Notes: generated from the sequence alone by a model not told the origin. 64,000 bases of DNA from Alteromonas aestuariivivens (GCF_003367475.1 NZ_QRHA01000005.1:62001-126000); one strand, 5' to 3'. Positions 47,595 through 57,118 are shown, counted from the stretch's first letter. Numbers and translations: made by a program.

Positions 47595-48458
47595 TTATGA
47601 AGTCAGCCGCGCAAGCAGGCTGGACGTATCCCACCGTCCACCACCCATTTTTTGCACGTCGGCGTAGTACTGGTCTACCAGTGCGGTCAGCGCTAGCGTA
47701 GAGCCATTTTTTCTGCCTTCTTCCAGCGCAATCGCCAAATCCTTGCGCATCCAGTCAACCGCAAAACCGTAGTCGTATTTTCCTGCCAGCATGGTTTCAT
47801 GGCGGTTTTCCATTTGCCAGGACTGTGCAGCGCCTTTACTGATCACCTCGATAACCTGTTTACAGTCCAGGCCCGCCTGTTGCCCAAAGTGCAAAGCTTC
47901 AGCCAGCCCCTGGACTACACCGGCGATACAGATCTGATTCATCATCTTGGCCAGCTGACCGCTGCCACATTCACCCAGCAACTGGCTGTGCCTTGCAAAC
48001 GCCGCCATAACCGGCTCGGCCTGAACATAATGGCCGTGCTGACCGCCCACCATTATGGTTAGCTGGCCATTTTCTGCCCCGGCCTGGCCACCGGAAACTG
48101 GTGCATCCAGAAAACCTATCCCCGATTCACTACAAAGCTGTTGTAAATCTCTGGCCACTGTTGCAGAAGCCGTGGTGTGATCTACCAGCACTGTTCCGGG
48201 TTTCATAACAGAAATGGCCCTGCCCGCCACGTCACGTACATCGTTATCATCCCCAACGCACATCATCACAAGTTGGGCCTGTTCACAGGCCTGTTCAATA
48301 GTCTGCGCGACATTTCCGTGGTACTGCTGTTGCCATTCAACAGCCTTACGCTGTGTGCGATTGTAAACTGTAACGTCAAAACCGGCTTTGACCAGATGGC
48401 CGGCCATGGGATATCCCATCACGCCCAGACCCAGAAATGTGATTTTTTTCATTGTCAT
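47595..48458 (-). CDS. NAD(P)-dependent beta-hydroxyacid dehydrogenase
   Basis: A 287-aa paralogue of MmsB. The Rossmann motif GLGVMGYPM, substrate motif APVSGGQAGAENGQL and catalytic lysine GQLAKMMNQI are intact. It could be a tartronate semialdehyde reductase, a glyoxylate/succinic semialdehyde reductase or a second 3-hydroxyisobutyrate dehydrogenase; sequence alone does not settle it. It is convergent with the response regulator-TPR gene with 9 bp between stops, and not in the valine operon. Confidence 0.87.
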   Translation of the reverse strand: MTMKKITFLGLGVMGYPMAGHLVKAGFDVTVYNRTQRKAVEWQQQYHGNVAQTIEQACEQAQLVMMCVGDDNDVRDVAGRAISVMKPGTVLVDHTTASATVARDLQQLCSESGIGFLDAPVSGGQAGAENGQLTIMVGGQHGHYVQAEPVMAAFARHSQLLGECGSGQLAKMMNQICIAGVVQGLAEALHFGQQAGLDCKQVIEVISKGAAQSWQMENRHETMLAGKYDYGFAVDWMRKDLAIALEEGRKNGSTLALTALVDQYYADVQKMGGGRWDTSSLLARLTS

Positions 48459-48625
48459 CAGGATTCTCTTTATTCATTACAGGGTTATACTTAAAACAAA
48501 TGCATACTAACAAAAAAATCTGCATCGGCTGAGTTTTACACCGACTCAGCGTTTGTGCCCAGCTTGTGCTTCGCACTTTTTGCACACGGACAACTCCTCC
48601 GGATACTCAGAGGTAAGGAAATCTA

Positions 48626-49120
48626 ATGTCATCACCGGTTTACGAATTCAGCGCTACCCTTAATAACGGTGAGTTAAAATCTTTGGCAGATTATCGGGGT
48701 AAGGTGTTGCTGGTCGTCAACACCGCCAGTAAATGCGGATTTACGCCCCAGTACGACGGCCTTGAATCCCTCTACCGCAAGTACAATTCGCAGGGGTTTG
48801 AAGTGCTGGGGTTTCCCTGTGACCAGTTTGGCCACCAGGAGCCTGGCAGCGACGACGACATTCGGCAGTTTTGCGAACTCAACTTCGGAGTCAGTTTTCC
48901 CCTGTTCAAAAAGATTGAGGTCAATGGTGAAGCCGCTCACCCGCTGTACAGTTATCTGAAAAGCAAAGCGCCCGGTGTGATGGGCACGAGGCGCATAAAG
49001 TGGAATTTCACCAAGTTCCTGATTGATCAGAAAGGAAAAGTGGTAAAAAGATACGCTCCCGCCACCAAGCCCGCCATAATTGACGGTGAAATTCGCCATC
49101 TCCTGAAACACAGCAGCTAG
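48626..49120 (+). CDS. Glutathione peroxidase (cysteine type)
   Basis: A 164-aa thiol peroxidase that reduces hydroperoxides in the cytosol. The catalytic cysteine is C37 in NTASKCGFT, in place of selenocysteine, and the FPCDQFGHQEPG and WNFTKFLID motifs complete the site. The ATG has AAGGAAA upstream. The D-lactate dehydrogenase gene begins 10 bases after its stop, so the two are likely one unit. The electron donor may be thioredoxin, as for many bacterial homologues. Confidence 0.93.
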   Translation: MSSPVYEFSATLNNGELKSLADYRGKVLLVVNTASKCGFTPQYDGLESLYRKYNSQGFEVLGFPCDQFGHQEPGSDDDIRQFCELNFGVSFPLFKKIEVNGEAAHPLYSYLKSKAPGVMGTRRIKWNFTKFLIDQKGKVVKRYAPATKPAIIDGEIRHLLKHSS

Positions 49121-49130
49121 AGGAAACATT

Positions 49131-50153
49131 ATGTCTCCAATCAAGGTTGGTATATTCAGCGCAAAAGCCTATGACGAAGCCGTATTTAATTCGGCAAACC
49201 CGTCGTCTGAAATAGAACTACACTATATTCCGGCCCACCTTGATTGTGACACTGTGGCCATCTGCAGCCAGTTTGATGTGGTTTGTGTCTTCGTCAATGA
49301 CGACGTTAGCGCAGCAGTGGTGGATGCCCTGGCTAATCATGGGGTTAAACACATCGCACTGCGCTGTGCCGGATACAATAATGTCGATCTGGAGCAGGCA
49401 AAGGCTCGCGGGCTGGCAGTATCCCATGTACCAGCCTACAGCCCCGAAGCCGTTGCCGAACATGCCGTAGCACTGATGCTCACCCTCAACCGAAAAATGA
49501 ATAAGGCCTACAACCGGGTAAGGGAAGGCAACTTTGATTTGACCGGTCTGACGGGTTTCACCATGGCCGGAAAAACAGCAGGGGTAGTTGGAACCGGAAA
49601 TATCGGCCACGCCACCGCCCACATTCTGTTGGGCTTTGGCTGCAAAGTGGTTTGCTTCGACCCCTACCCAAAGCAGGAACTCATCGACGCTGGCGCCCAG
49701 TATGTGACGTTTGACCATTTGTTGGAACAATCTGACATTATTACCCTGCACTGTCCTCTGAATGAACAGAGTTACCACCTGATTAACGATCAGACGGTGG
49801 CAAGAATGCGCGATGGTGTAATGCTGATAAACACTTCGCGGGGCGGTTTAATCGATACACACGCTGTTATTAACGGTCTTAAAAGCCGCAAAATTGGCTA
49901 CCTTGGGCTTGATGTGTACGAGATGGAATCAGAGCTGTTTTTCCGTGACCACTCATTTGAAATTATCCAGGACGATGTATTTGAACGGCTGCTAACCTTT
50001 CACAATGTAATGATCACCGGTCATCAGGGTTTTTTCACTCAGGAAGCTCTGGATCAAATCGCTTCCACCACCCTGAATAACATTCATAAAGTCGCCGGGG
50101 GTGAAACCGAAAGCCCCACGTTTTTGGTGGCGCCGCCCGAATCCCACACCTGA
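49131..50153 (+). CDS. ldhA: D-lactate dehydrogenase (2-hydroxyacid dehydrogenase family)
   Basis: A 340-aa NADH-dependent enzyme that reduces pyruvate to D-lactate. The GYNNVDLEQAKARGLAV, AEHAVALMLTLNRK, nucleotide-binding GTGNIG and LINTSRGGLIDT segments match the fermentative LdhA type. A GAGGAAA site precedes the ATG. It is likely co-expressed with the glutathione peroxidase gene. It is convergent with cmoM; the intervening DNA can form a weak hairpin (CCTGAA with TTCAGG). Confidence 0.9.
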   Translation: MSPIKVGIFSAKAYDEAVFNSANPSSEIELHYIPAHLDCDTVAICSQFDVVCVFVNDDVSAAVVDALANHGVKHIALRCAGYNNVDLEQAKARGLAVSHVPAYSPEAVAEHAVALMLTLNRKMNKAYNRVREGNFDLTGLTGFTMAGKTAGVVGTGNIGHATAHILLGFGCKVVCFDPYPKQELIDAGAQYVTFDHLLEQSDIITLHCPLNEQSYHLINDQTVARMRDGVMLINTSRGGLIDTHAVINGLKSRKIGYLGLDVYEMESELFFRDHSFEIIQDDVFERLLTFHNVMITGHQGFFTQEALDQIASTTLNNIHKVAGGETESPTFLVAPPESHT

Positions 50154-50174
50154 AAAATCCTCTGACGATTTCCT

Positions 50175-50939
50175 TCAGGCGGGTTTGTGCAACATCAGGT
50201 GAAGGTATTTCCCCAGCCAGCTAAACGGTGGCTGACGGTTGTACTGGCGTTCCAGTGCCAGTAACTGCTCAAACGCCTCATCACTGCCTAACCGCTCTTT
50301 GAGATAATCATGAAAGCAGCGGATGCCTGTGACCTGCTCCACCACAAACCCGCACTTCTCAGCCTGTGCGATTGCCTGCTGTGGTGAAACCGGATTTTGC
50401 GGGTTAAGCCGAACCTGATTCTTCACTTTCATCCCCCGGGCTATATAGTCAAAGTTACCGTAGAGCACATTGCCGAACAGGGCGGCGTCCCTGTTAAAAA
50501 AACTCAGGCTGAGGCGCTTACCTGCGGGCGTCAGTGAATAAAGGTGTTCTATGGCCTGCAGTGGGTTCTCGAGCCATTCCAGCACCGCATGACACACAAC
50601 CAAATCAATATCTGCCTGTGGTTCAAGTTCCCATAATGGTATCTGCATGATTTCCAGTTGCCCTGGCCTGGTGGTGTATTCCGCTAACATTTCCCGGGCC
50701 AGCCCGAGGATATCCTCCGACGCATCCGTCAGCAGCACATCATGGCCCATTACCAACAGTTCCCGGGTCATGATGCCGGTACCCCCTCCAACTTCCAGAA
50801 TTCTCATCGGTGCTTTCGACAGCCAGGGAGACAAGGCTTCAACCAGCAACTGATGACGAAGACGCCCCTTACTGGTGCCATAGATGTTTTTAGCGAATTT
50901 ATCGGCAATGCCGTTGAAGTACTGATCGTTATGCTTCAT
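50175..50939 (-). CDS. cmoM: tRNA 5-carboxymethoxyuridine methyltransferase CmoM
   Basis: A 254-aa S-adenosylmethionine methyltransferase that esterifies 5-carboxymethoxyuridine at tRNA position 34. The N-terminal FNGIADKFAKNIYGTSKGRLR segment is strongly typical of CmoM, and motif I is LEVGGGTG. Its start overlaps the stop of the Nif3-like gene by one base. It complements trhO at 19.3 kb, which acts early in the same modification. Confidence 0.9.
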   Translation of the reverse strand: MKHNDQYFNGIADKFAKNIYGTSKGRLRHQLLVEALSPWLSKAPMRILEVGGGTGIMTRELLVMGHDVLLTDASEDILGLAREMLAEYTTRPGQLEIMQIPLWELEPQADIDLVVCHAVLEWLENPLQAIEHLYSLTPAGKRLSLSFFNRDAALFGNVLYGNFDYIARGMKVKNQVRLNPQNPVSPQQAIAQAEKCGFVVEQVTGIRCFHDYLKERLGSDEAFEQLLALERQYNRQPPFSWLGKYLHLMLHKPA

Positions 50940-51700
50940 CAGGCCGGATTATCTATATCAACAAAATTCACATCCAGACCAAGGTTTTGACTCAGCCATT
51001 CGCCCACCGCTTTTACGCCATAACGTTCGGTAGCATGATGACCGGCAGCAAAGAAATGAATATCCATTTCCCTGGCCACATGTATGGTCTGTTCTGATAC
51101 TTCACCACTGATGAAGGCATCCATCCCGGCTTCAACCGCCTGCTCTATAAAACTTTGACCTCCACCGGTGCACCAGGCTACCCGCTGGATGGGCTTGCCC
51201 GGGTCGCCTTCTGCCAGTGGATCACGCCCTAAAACCTGGCCGATACGATCACCGAGTTCAGCCTGGCTTACCGGCTCTGTCAGGTGCGACTGAAAAACGA
51301 TACCTAATGGTTTGACGCTGCTGAGCGGCTGCGGATTGGGCAAGGCCAGCAACCTTCCAAGCTGCGCGTTATTTCCCAGGGTGGGATGCACATCGATAGG
51401 CAGATGATAGGCAATGAGGTTGATACCGTGTTCGAGTAGGGTCTGGATACGACGTTTTTTCATGCCCGTTATTGCCGCAGACTCGCCCTTCCAGAAATAG
51501 CCATGATGGACCAGAATCGCATCCGCCTGTTGTTCCACTGCTGCATCAATGAGCGCCTGAGACGCAGTGACTCCGGTTATCAGCCTGGATATGTTCGGGC
51601 TGCCTTCAACCTGTAAACCGTTGGGGCAATAGTCAGAAACCTCCCACGGTTTAAGAACATCGTTCAGTTGTTGCAACAGTTCCTGGGTGGTTATGGGCAC
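50939..51700 (-). CDS. Nif3-like dinuclear metal-centre protein (YbgI family)
   Basis: A 253-aa member of the Nif3/YbgI (DUF34) family, which forms toroidal hexamers with a two-metal centre. The SDYCPNGLQVEG, LVHHGYFWKG and late HHATERYG segments supply the conserved histidines. I chose a GTG start at 51700 with GAGGGGGAAA upstream; the longest frame would start with TTG and has no ribosome site. The function in bacteria is not settled. It is translationally linked to cmoM. Confidence 0.87.
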   Translation of the reverse strand: MPITTQELLQQLNDVLKPWEVSDYCPNGLQVEGSPNISRLITGVTASQALIDAAVEQQADAILVHHGYFWKGESAAITGMKKRRIQTLLEHGINLIAYHLPIDVHPTLGNNAQLGRLLALPNPQPLSSVKPLGIVFQSHLTEPVSQAELGDRIGQVLGRDPLAEGDPGKPIQRVAWCTGGGQSFIEQAVEAGMDAFISGEVSEQTIHVAREMDIHFFAAGHHATERYGVKAVGEWLSQNLGLDVNFVDIDNPA

Positions 51701-51793
51701 GGTTTCCCCCTCAAAATTGGACAAATTGTACAAAAAACGTTATAAAAAGTAGGTATTTTAACATCAACCTAGGTAACAGAGTCATCCTAAATA

Positions 51794-52114
51794 ATGAGTA
51801 CATTAGATAAAGACAAAGTCCTGGCTGACTTTAAAGCTGCGTATCAACAAGCCAACGGAAAAGAGCCCAGCATCGAAGCAAAAGGGGGGTGGTACAGTGT
51901 CGATGGCGGCAAAAACGTTCGTCTTGCCCAGCTTGCTGAAATGATCGGCGCCATGAGCGGCAAATCGAAAGCCGCGCCTGCGAAAAAAGCCGTTGTCAAA
52001 AAGCCGGCCAAGCGCAAAGCGAAACCGAAGGCCAAAGACACTGGTTTTTCGGTTAAGGACTTTTGGGCCAGCAAAATTACCGACGCCAATTCCGGCGCAA
52101 TCTTGCCCCGTTGA
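51794..52114 (+). CDS. Small basic hypothetical protein with Lys/Ala-rich tail
   Basis: A 106-aa protein. The N-terminal half is a compact, charged domain (LADFKAAYQQANGKEP, GGWYSVDGGKNVRLAQL). From about residue 55 the chain is rich in Lys, Ala and Pro (KKAVVKKPAKRKAKPKAK), like a histone H1 tail. A short conserved-looking end (VKDFWASKI) follows. Nucleic-acid binding is plausible but inferred only from composition. Confidence 0.7.
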   Translation: MSTLDKDKVLADFKAAYQQANGKEPSIEAKGGWYSVDGGKNVRLAQLAEMIGAMSGKSKAAPAKKAVVKKPAKRKAKPKAKDTGFSVKDFWASKITDANSGAILPR

Positions 52115-52258
52115 TTAGGGCGGTAAGCCCTGGATACACTCCGGGCTAAAAAGCAAAAATGGGATCAGTTCAGGTCCCTTTTTTATTGGCTCTGAAAAGA
52201 CAGCACGTGATCGTATGAATCTCAATCCGGTTTCGCTGGTTGCCGTTGTTCATGTGTT

Positions 52259-52640
52259 ATGACTGCATTGTTAAACCATTCCGGAGGCAAGGGTTGGTAC
52301 TATGAGCACATGCCTCCAAAACTGATTGTCCTAGGGTGCCTGCCACGATCGGTCTCGACAGCATTCGAGAAAATGATGGCGTGCTCAGGTCAATTTCATG
52401 TTGCGGGTAAACCTTTTATTGATATCTATAAAAAGAGTCTGTTGTCCGCTGACGGGTTTAACAAAGCAAACCGGAAATTTCAGAGAATATGCTTTGAATT
52501 GTTATAACGGGGCGAAGCACAACCCACTTTTTTAAAAGATATGGCATACCACGCAGAGCCCTTTATTGAGGACACATTCATTCGCTAAGTAACCCACACT
52601 TTTCTGATCCGGGACCCGCGCCTTTTTCAATCGGGTGCCA
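52259..52640 (+). pseudogene. Sulfotransferase-family gene with two in-frame stops, 3' end lost
   Basis: One frame, read through, gives a sulfotransferase-like sequence interrupted by TAA at 52505-52507 and TAA about 80 bases later. Before the first stop is a PAPS-binding loop (LPRSVSTAFEKMM). Between the stops is PTFLKDMAYHAEPF. After the second is THTFLIRDPRLF, the expected 3'-phosphate motif. The frame then runs into the 3' end of the TetR gene on the other strand. Two stops in a retained frame and the missing C-terminal half indicate a decaying gene. Confidence 0.75.
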
Positions 52641-53265
52641 CCGGACTGCCAGCAATGCCCTGGGCAACAAACGGAACCAGATTATTGATCACATCTGCGA
52701 TTTCCACCTGCTGATGGTAGTCGGCTGCGGCAATTTCTTTCAGTGCTTTACTCGACGCCATGGAAAATACGAAGCTTCCAATTGCAAAATGCAGGCGCCA
52801 GAATATTTGTTGGTCGGGTATCTGTGGTAAACACGCCCGTATGGCAGCAACCAGGTTCCCAACCGTCTCACCATATCCGTTCATGATAAAACGGCGGAGG
52901 TGCCCCTGGGTTTCGTTGTAGCCCCGGCCAAGCAGCTGAACAAAGATCTCGGTACCATTGGAGCGAAACTGACTGAGCGTCATCATCGGCGGCACCAGTG
53001 CCGCCAGAACCGCCTCAACGCCCTGGGCGCCTAATCTGGGTTGCACCGTGAGCAGGGCCTCATCCACTTGCGGCATCAGTAAATCAAAATAGCGTTTGAG
53101 TACTGCCTGGATAAGATTTTTTTTACTGCCAAAATGGTAGTTCACCGAAGCCAGATTGACATCAGCCCGGGCGGTGATGGTGCGCATGGAGGTTTGCGCA
53201 TACCCTTGCTCCGCGAACAGGGTTTCCGCTGCATTGAGGATGCGCACCTTGGTGTCTTTAGCCAT
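52627..53265 (-). CDS. TetR-family regulator, PsrA-like
   Basis: A 212-aa repressor. The N-terminal helix-turn-helix (residues about 8-55, with TSMRTITARADVNLASVNYHFGSKKNLIQAVL) closely resembles PsrA, the fatty-acid-responsive regulator of beta-oxidation genes in gammaproteobacteria. The C-terminal ligand domain is helical. It lies 15 bp downstream of sohB on the same strand. Its 3' end abuts the sulfotransferase relic. The PsrA identity is likely but not certain. Confidence 0.82.
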   Translation of the reverse strand: MAKDTKVRILNAAETLFAEQGYAQTSMRTITARADVNLASVNYHFGSKKNLIQAVLKRYFDLLMPQVDEALLTVQPRLGAQGVEAVLAALVPPMMTLSQFRSNGTEIFVQLLGRGYNETQGHLRRFIMNGYGETVGNLVAAIRACLPQIPDQQIFWRLHFAIGSFVFSMASSKALKEIAAADYHQQVEIADVINNLVPFVAQGIAGSPVAPD

Positions 53266-53280
53266 ATTGGAATGGGTTAC

Positions 53281-54303
53281 CTAGCTGAACCAGGAACGGG
53301 ATTGGCCCCACAGTCGCATCACAGTGCGTTCCGCTACACTTGCAAAAGACATCCCCATACGTTCGGCAAAATTTTTCTTCAGCGAGTATTTCACACTGTA
53401 GATTTCGCGTTCCGGATACGCCTGCAACACATAGTCGTCAGAGGTCATGATTTCGTCTATCAGGCCAAGTTCTTTGGCTTTCACACCCGGCCAGTATTCA
53501 CCAGTAGCAACCTTTTCGATGTCCAGAGACTGGCGCTGGGAATGAACAAAATCTTTAAACAAATGGTGAATGTCTTCCAGTTCCTGACGGAATTTTTCAC
53601 GCCCGGCATCGGTGTTTTCACCAAACATGGTTAATGTGCGTTTGAAATCGCCTGCGGTATGCTGTTCAAAATCGATGTCGTTCTTTTTCAGCAATTTATT
53701 AAAGTTGGGCATTTGGGCAATCACCCCAATAGAGCCAATATAAGCAAACTGCGAGGCGAGAAGTTTATCCGCCACACAGGCCATCATGTATCCGCCACTG
53801 GCAGCCACTTTGTCAACGGCAACGGTAAGAGTCAGGCCCTTATCCTTGATTCGCTGAAGTTGCGAAGCCGCCAGTCCGTATCCGTGTACAACACCACCGC
53901 CACTTTCCAGCCGCACCAGCACTTCGTCCTGCTTTTCCGCTACACACAGAATGGCGGTAATCTCTTCCCGCAGCCTTTCCACTTCATGGGCGTCCATTGA
54001 GCCTTTGAATTCAACCACAAACAAACGCGGTTTATTGCTTGTGTCGTTGGATTTTTTAAGCTGCTTGTTTTCCTTCTTTTGCTGCTTGGCCAGCTGTTTC
54101 ATGGCCGCTTTGTCGAGCAGCACAGAACGGGCGTAATGGGTGATATCTTTTAACTGTTCAGATAATGACAATATTTCAAGCTGGCCTTTGCCGTGCTTCT
54201 GCTTATGAGCCAGTGCCACCATGGATGACAATACCACTACAATTGCCACAACCAGGGTCAGGGCTTTGGCCAAAAACAGGCCATATTCGTACAAAAAATC
54301 CAA
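53281..54303 (-). CDS. sohB: Inner-membrane serine peptidase SohB (S49 family)
   Basis: A 340-aa protein with one N-terminal membrane helix (residues about 10-32), a Lys-rich linker (KQQKKENKQLKKS) and an S49 peptidase domain. The catalytic serine lies in VAASGGYMMACVAD. The downstream lysine-containing region (AYIGSIGVIAQMPN) is conserved as in SohB/SppA. The start is a TTG at 54303 with GGGAGA upstream. Active in the periplasm, the family cleaves small membrane peptides. Confidence 0.92.
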   Translation of the reverse strand: MDFLYEYGLFLAKALTLVVAIVVVLSSMVALAHKQKHGKGQLEILSLSEQLKDITHYARSVLLDKAAMKQLAKQQKKENKQLKKSNDTSNKPRLFVVEFKGSMDAHEVERLREEITAILCVAEKQDEVLVRLESGGGVVHGYGLAASQLQRIKDKGLTLTVAVDKVAASGGYMMACVADKLLASQFAYIGSIGVIAQMPNFNKLLKKNDIDFEQHTAGDFKRTLTMFGENTDAGREKFRQELEDIHHLFKDFVHSQRQSLDIEKVATGEYWPGVKAKELGLIDEIMTSDDYVLQAYPEREIYSVKYSLKKNFAERMGMSFASVAERTVMRLWGQSRSWFS

Positions 54304-54334
54304 ACGTGTCTCCCACTAAAACAAAAAAGCATCC

Positions 54335-54362
54335 AAGGGCGCCTGAAAAGGCCGCCCTTTTT
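54335..54362. terminator. Strong hairpin upstream of sohB
   Basis: AAGGGCG (54335-54341) pairs with CGCCCTT (54353-54359), extended inside by CCT/AGG around a GAAA tetraloop. Five T follow on the plus strand. On the minus strand a T run lies six bases past the stem. It separates the penicillin acylase-type gene from sohB, both on the minus strand, so termination on the minus strand is the useful role. Confidence 0.55.
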
Positions 54363-54402
54363 ACTCATTATCAATTTATTGCGCTAGTCTACCAGCGATT
54401 GT

Positions 54403-56964
54403 TTATTGTGACGACAACCGGATTTGTTGCAACGTATTTTCGGCAATTTCCTGCTCGGTGAATACGATGTCGCGCAATTGCGGCTGCTGAGAATACAGTT
54501 CGGTCTGATCCTGGCTGTGCTCCTTACCATAAGCGCTGTTCTGTGAGTAAGACAGCAGACCTCTCGCTTTGGGTCCGTCCTCAGTAAAGTTCACCACCAT
54601 CATCCAGCTGCTGCCATAGTTGATGTGATACCCCTTGCCTTCGGCACTCAGGATAGTATCAGCATTGAGCGGAGCGTAAGTGTGTCTGGGCAGCAAAGTA
54701 CCGTTATTGCCCGTTGCAATATTAAACACGTTAAAGCCTCCTTCGATGTTGTGCGCCCCACCCCACGGTAATTTAACCCCGGTAGCGCTGCCATCAGGCA
54801 GACTGCGTTCAACAAACTGCACCTGACCGAGCGTTGCATCTGCTTCGATGCCTGCATCATTAACCAGCTTAACTGCCGTTGCCAGCTGCATTAAGGTGGT
54901 GTCATTCGCCAGCAATCCGCTTGGCGTTGCCACCGGCTGCTCCGGATCAAATGGCGTTTGCCACTGCGGCGCCTTGGCAAACTGGAAGGCGAACTCACGG
55001 AAAAGATGTGCACCCACACTTTGGGTATTCATGGTACCGTCCCAAAGCGCCAACGCCGAGCAGGCCTCAACCAGGCTCACGCTGGTGCCATCAACATCAA
55101 CCGGCGTGCCGCCCTGGGCCTCGCATATAGCCAGCAGTTGCTCTTTGATTTCGTTGGCCAGAAAACTCTGGTTATTAACCAGCATGTCTTCCAGTTCAAC
55201 CGGGTTAAACTTGCCGTCACTGCCCCCCGCAGACTGCATGAAAATTTGCCCCAGACGTGAACGAAGCGACTGCTGATTGCCAGTTTTGCCATACAGCGGT
55301 GACACACCTGTTATGGGTGAGTCCAGGTTAGTCAGCCAGAAACTGTCATTGGAGTTTTGAACCGAATCGGTACCTTCATACTTGGGTGCGAGTTCATACG
55401 GCACCGGACGGTTATAATCAAACGCCGACAAATAGCCGGGCAATACTGTAAAGCCAGCCTGCTGCTTGATGCCTATCAACAGCGGGTTGGTAGTCAGTTC
55501 GTTGATTGCCGTGCTGGTCAGGTGTGGCACCGTCGAGTCATCGATATAGAACACTTCCCCTTCTCGGGAAGCCGCCATGGTGTTGTTGAAGATCACGCCG
55601 TCGTAATCTTTGAAGGCCTGTTTAAACTCTTCCATATTGCCGGCCATGTTCATGGCCAACCAGTGATCGACAACATCAAAATTAGGCAAATTAGCGTCTT
55701 TAATGGCAAAGGCGTTGGTTTCGCTCCAGTCAAAGCTGCCGGGAACTTCAATGATAGGGCCGTAGTTGGTGTAATAGGCCTTTTTCCCCATGGTGATGCT
55801 GGACCCCGGACCGGTGGCCACTTCGATAGTGAGATCTTTGCTGTAAATGGTACGACGGCTTCCGTCGACCTTATGAGTCAAATGCTGACTGTCTGAAGAA
55901 TCAAGCTGCAACTGATACACAACAAAGTGTTCTGCGGTTGAGAACGTATGCGTCCAGGCCACATTTTCATTAAACCCGATATTTACCGCACCGGGCAAAC
56001 CGGAAAGTGAGCCGCCCATTACGTTGAGGTGGCCGGGAACAGTAGTGTGGAACTGCCAGAAACGTAAGTTACCCGTATGCGGGAAGTGCGGGTTGGCCAA
56101 TACCATACCCATTCCGTTTTCGGTTTTGTCACTGCCCAGCCCCCAACCGTTTGAGCCCAGCTCCTGACGGTTAAGTTCGGGTACAGTGACAGCGGGAGAT
56201 ACCTCAATATGGGTGGCACTGGCTACAGGCTGCGCAACCGGTACGGGGGCGTAATCTTCACCCGGAGGGGCTGCCAGAAACATCGGCCCGAGGAAATTGG
56301 CTGCGCCGGGCAGTAACGCCACACCCAGTGAGTAAGTCAACAGATCAACACTGTCGATATCGGTTACCCACGGCTGACCGGCGCAGGCAGGATCCAGTTC
56401 ATCCTGGGGCGTATCGGCCAGATACTGGTTATAGCCTTGGGTATAACCCTGGAACATGGCACGACTATTGGCAGAAAGCCCGGCCAGATTCTGCTCTGCA
56501 AGTTCACGGATACCCAGAGTCAGGTAGCCAAAATCGTTGATCAAATTTTTTGCATCACCGCTTCCCGGCACTTCGTCAGGGCCAAAAAACTTTGCACGCT
56601 GGGAGTTGTATTTGACTATCTGGTCAGCCAGAACACACAGATTATCCCTGGCAAATGCATAACCGACGCCGTAGGACATGCTTTCAAGATTATCGGCAGT
56701 AATATGTGGCACCCCATAATCGGTCCAGCGGATATCGGCCGTCAGTACACCGTCTTCGTCAAACGCAGGGATGGGCTCTGCAACTGGTTCCGGTGGCTCA
56801 ACCGGCTCTGGCAATGGTTTGTTTACTGAGTCAAACGAGTTTTGATTGTCGCCACAACCACCAAGAGCAAGTAAAACTGAGAGGGTAAGCAATGGTTTGG
56901 CGTGAGGGATCCTGGAAGGCAGGGTTTTTGATGCATTTTTATTCGCTAAATGCTTGAAAATCAT
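54403..56964 (-). CDS. Penicillin acylase-family lipoprotein
   Basis: An 853-aa N-terminal-nucleophile amidohydrolase. A lipoprotein signal (LSVLLALGGCGDN) is followed by the alpha part. The autoprocessing site is likely before the serine in ELGSNGWGLGSDKT (residue about 270), which becomes the catalytic N-terminus of the beta chain. I began at the ATG at 56964, with TAGGAG upstream. Relatives split penicillins, acyl-homoserine lactones or other amides; the substrate here is not predictable. Lipid-anchored members are less usual than periplasmic ones. Its neighbour is also a lipid-anchored hydrolase. Confidence 0.87.
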   Translation of the reverse strand: MIFKHLANKNASKTLPSRIPHAKPLLTLSVLLALGGCGDNQNSFDSVNKPLPEPVEPPEPVAEPIPAFDEDGVLTADIRWTDYGVPHITADNLESMSYGVGYAFARDNLCVLADQIVKYNSQRAKFFGPDEVPGSGDAKNLINDFGYLTLGIRELAEQNLAGLSANSRAMFQGYTQGYNQYLADTPQDELDPACAGQPWVTDIDSVDLLTYSLGVALLPGAANFLGPMFLAAPPGEDYAPVPVAQPVASATHIEVSPAVTVPELNRQELGSNGWGLGSDKTENGMGMVLANPHFPHTGNLRFWQFHTTVPGHLNVMGGSLSGLPGAVNIGFNENVAWTHTFSTAEHFVVYQLQLDSSDSQHLTHKVDGSRRTIYSKDLTIEVATGPGSSITMGKKAYYTNYGPIIEVPGSFDWSETNAFAIKDANLPNFDVVDHWLAMNMAGNMEEFKQAFKDYDGVIFNNTMAASREGEVFYIDDSTVPHLTSTAINELTTNPLLIGIKQQAGFTVLPGYLSAFDYNRPVPYELAPKYEGTDSVQNSNDSFWLTNLDSPITGVSPLYGKTGNQQSLRSRLGQIFMQSAGGSDGKFNPVELEDMLVNNQSFLANEIKEQLLAICEAQGGTPVDVDGTSVSLVEACSALALWDGTMNTQSVGAHLFREFAFQFAKAPQWQTPFDPEQPVATPSGLLANDTTLMQLATAVKLVNDAGIEADATLGQVQFVERSLPDGSATGVKLPWGGAHNIEGGFNVFNIATGNNGTLLPRHTYAPLNADTILSAEGKGYHINYGSSWMMVVNFTEDGPKARGLLSYSQNSAYGKEHSQDQTELYSQQPQLRDIVFTEQEIAENTLQQIRLSSQ

Positions 56965-57070
56965 CCGAACTCCTAAATTTGATGATATCTGAAAAATCCA
57001 CTCAGATTTATCACAGGTCAGACAAGTTAACAAGGCGTTAACGTTTTATTCGCATTTCTCATGTAAACAA

Positions 57071-57098
57071 AAAAAGCCAGCATTTCGCTGGCCTTTTT
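57071..57098. terminator. Terminator between the two lipoprotein hydrolase genes
   Basis: GCCAGC (57076-57081) and GCTGGC (57087-57092) form a 6-bp stem with a 5-base loop. T tracts flank it on both strands. It lies past the stop of the VolA-type gene and before the penicillin acylase-type gene, so the two genes are separate transcripts. Confidence 0.75.
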
Positions 57099-57118
57099 CG
57101 CATGGATTGTGATCAGTT

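Noticed and set aside
52259..52640. Stop-codon recoding in the sulfotransferase frame
   Set aside because: Two TAA codons and the absence of the C-terminal half make decay far more likely than readthrough.
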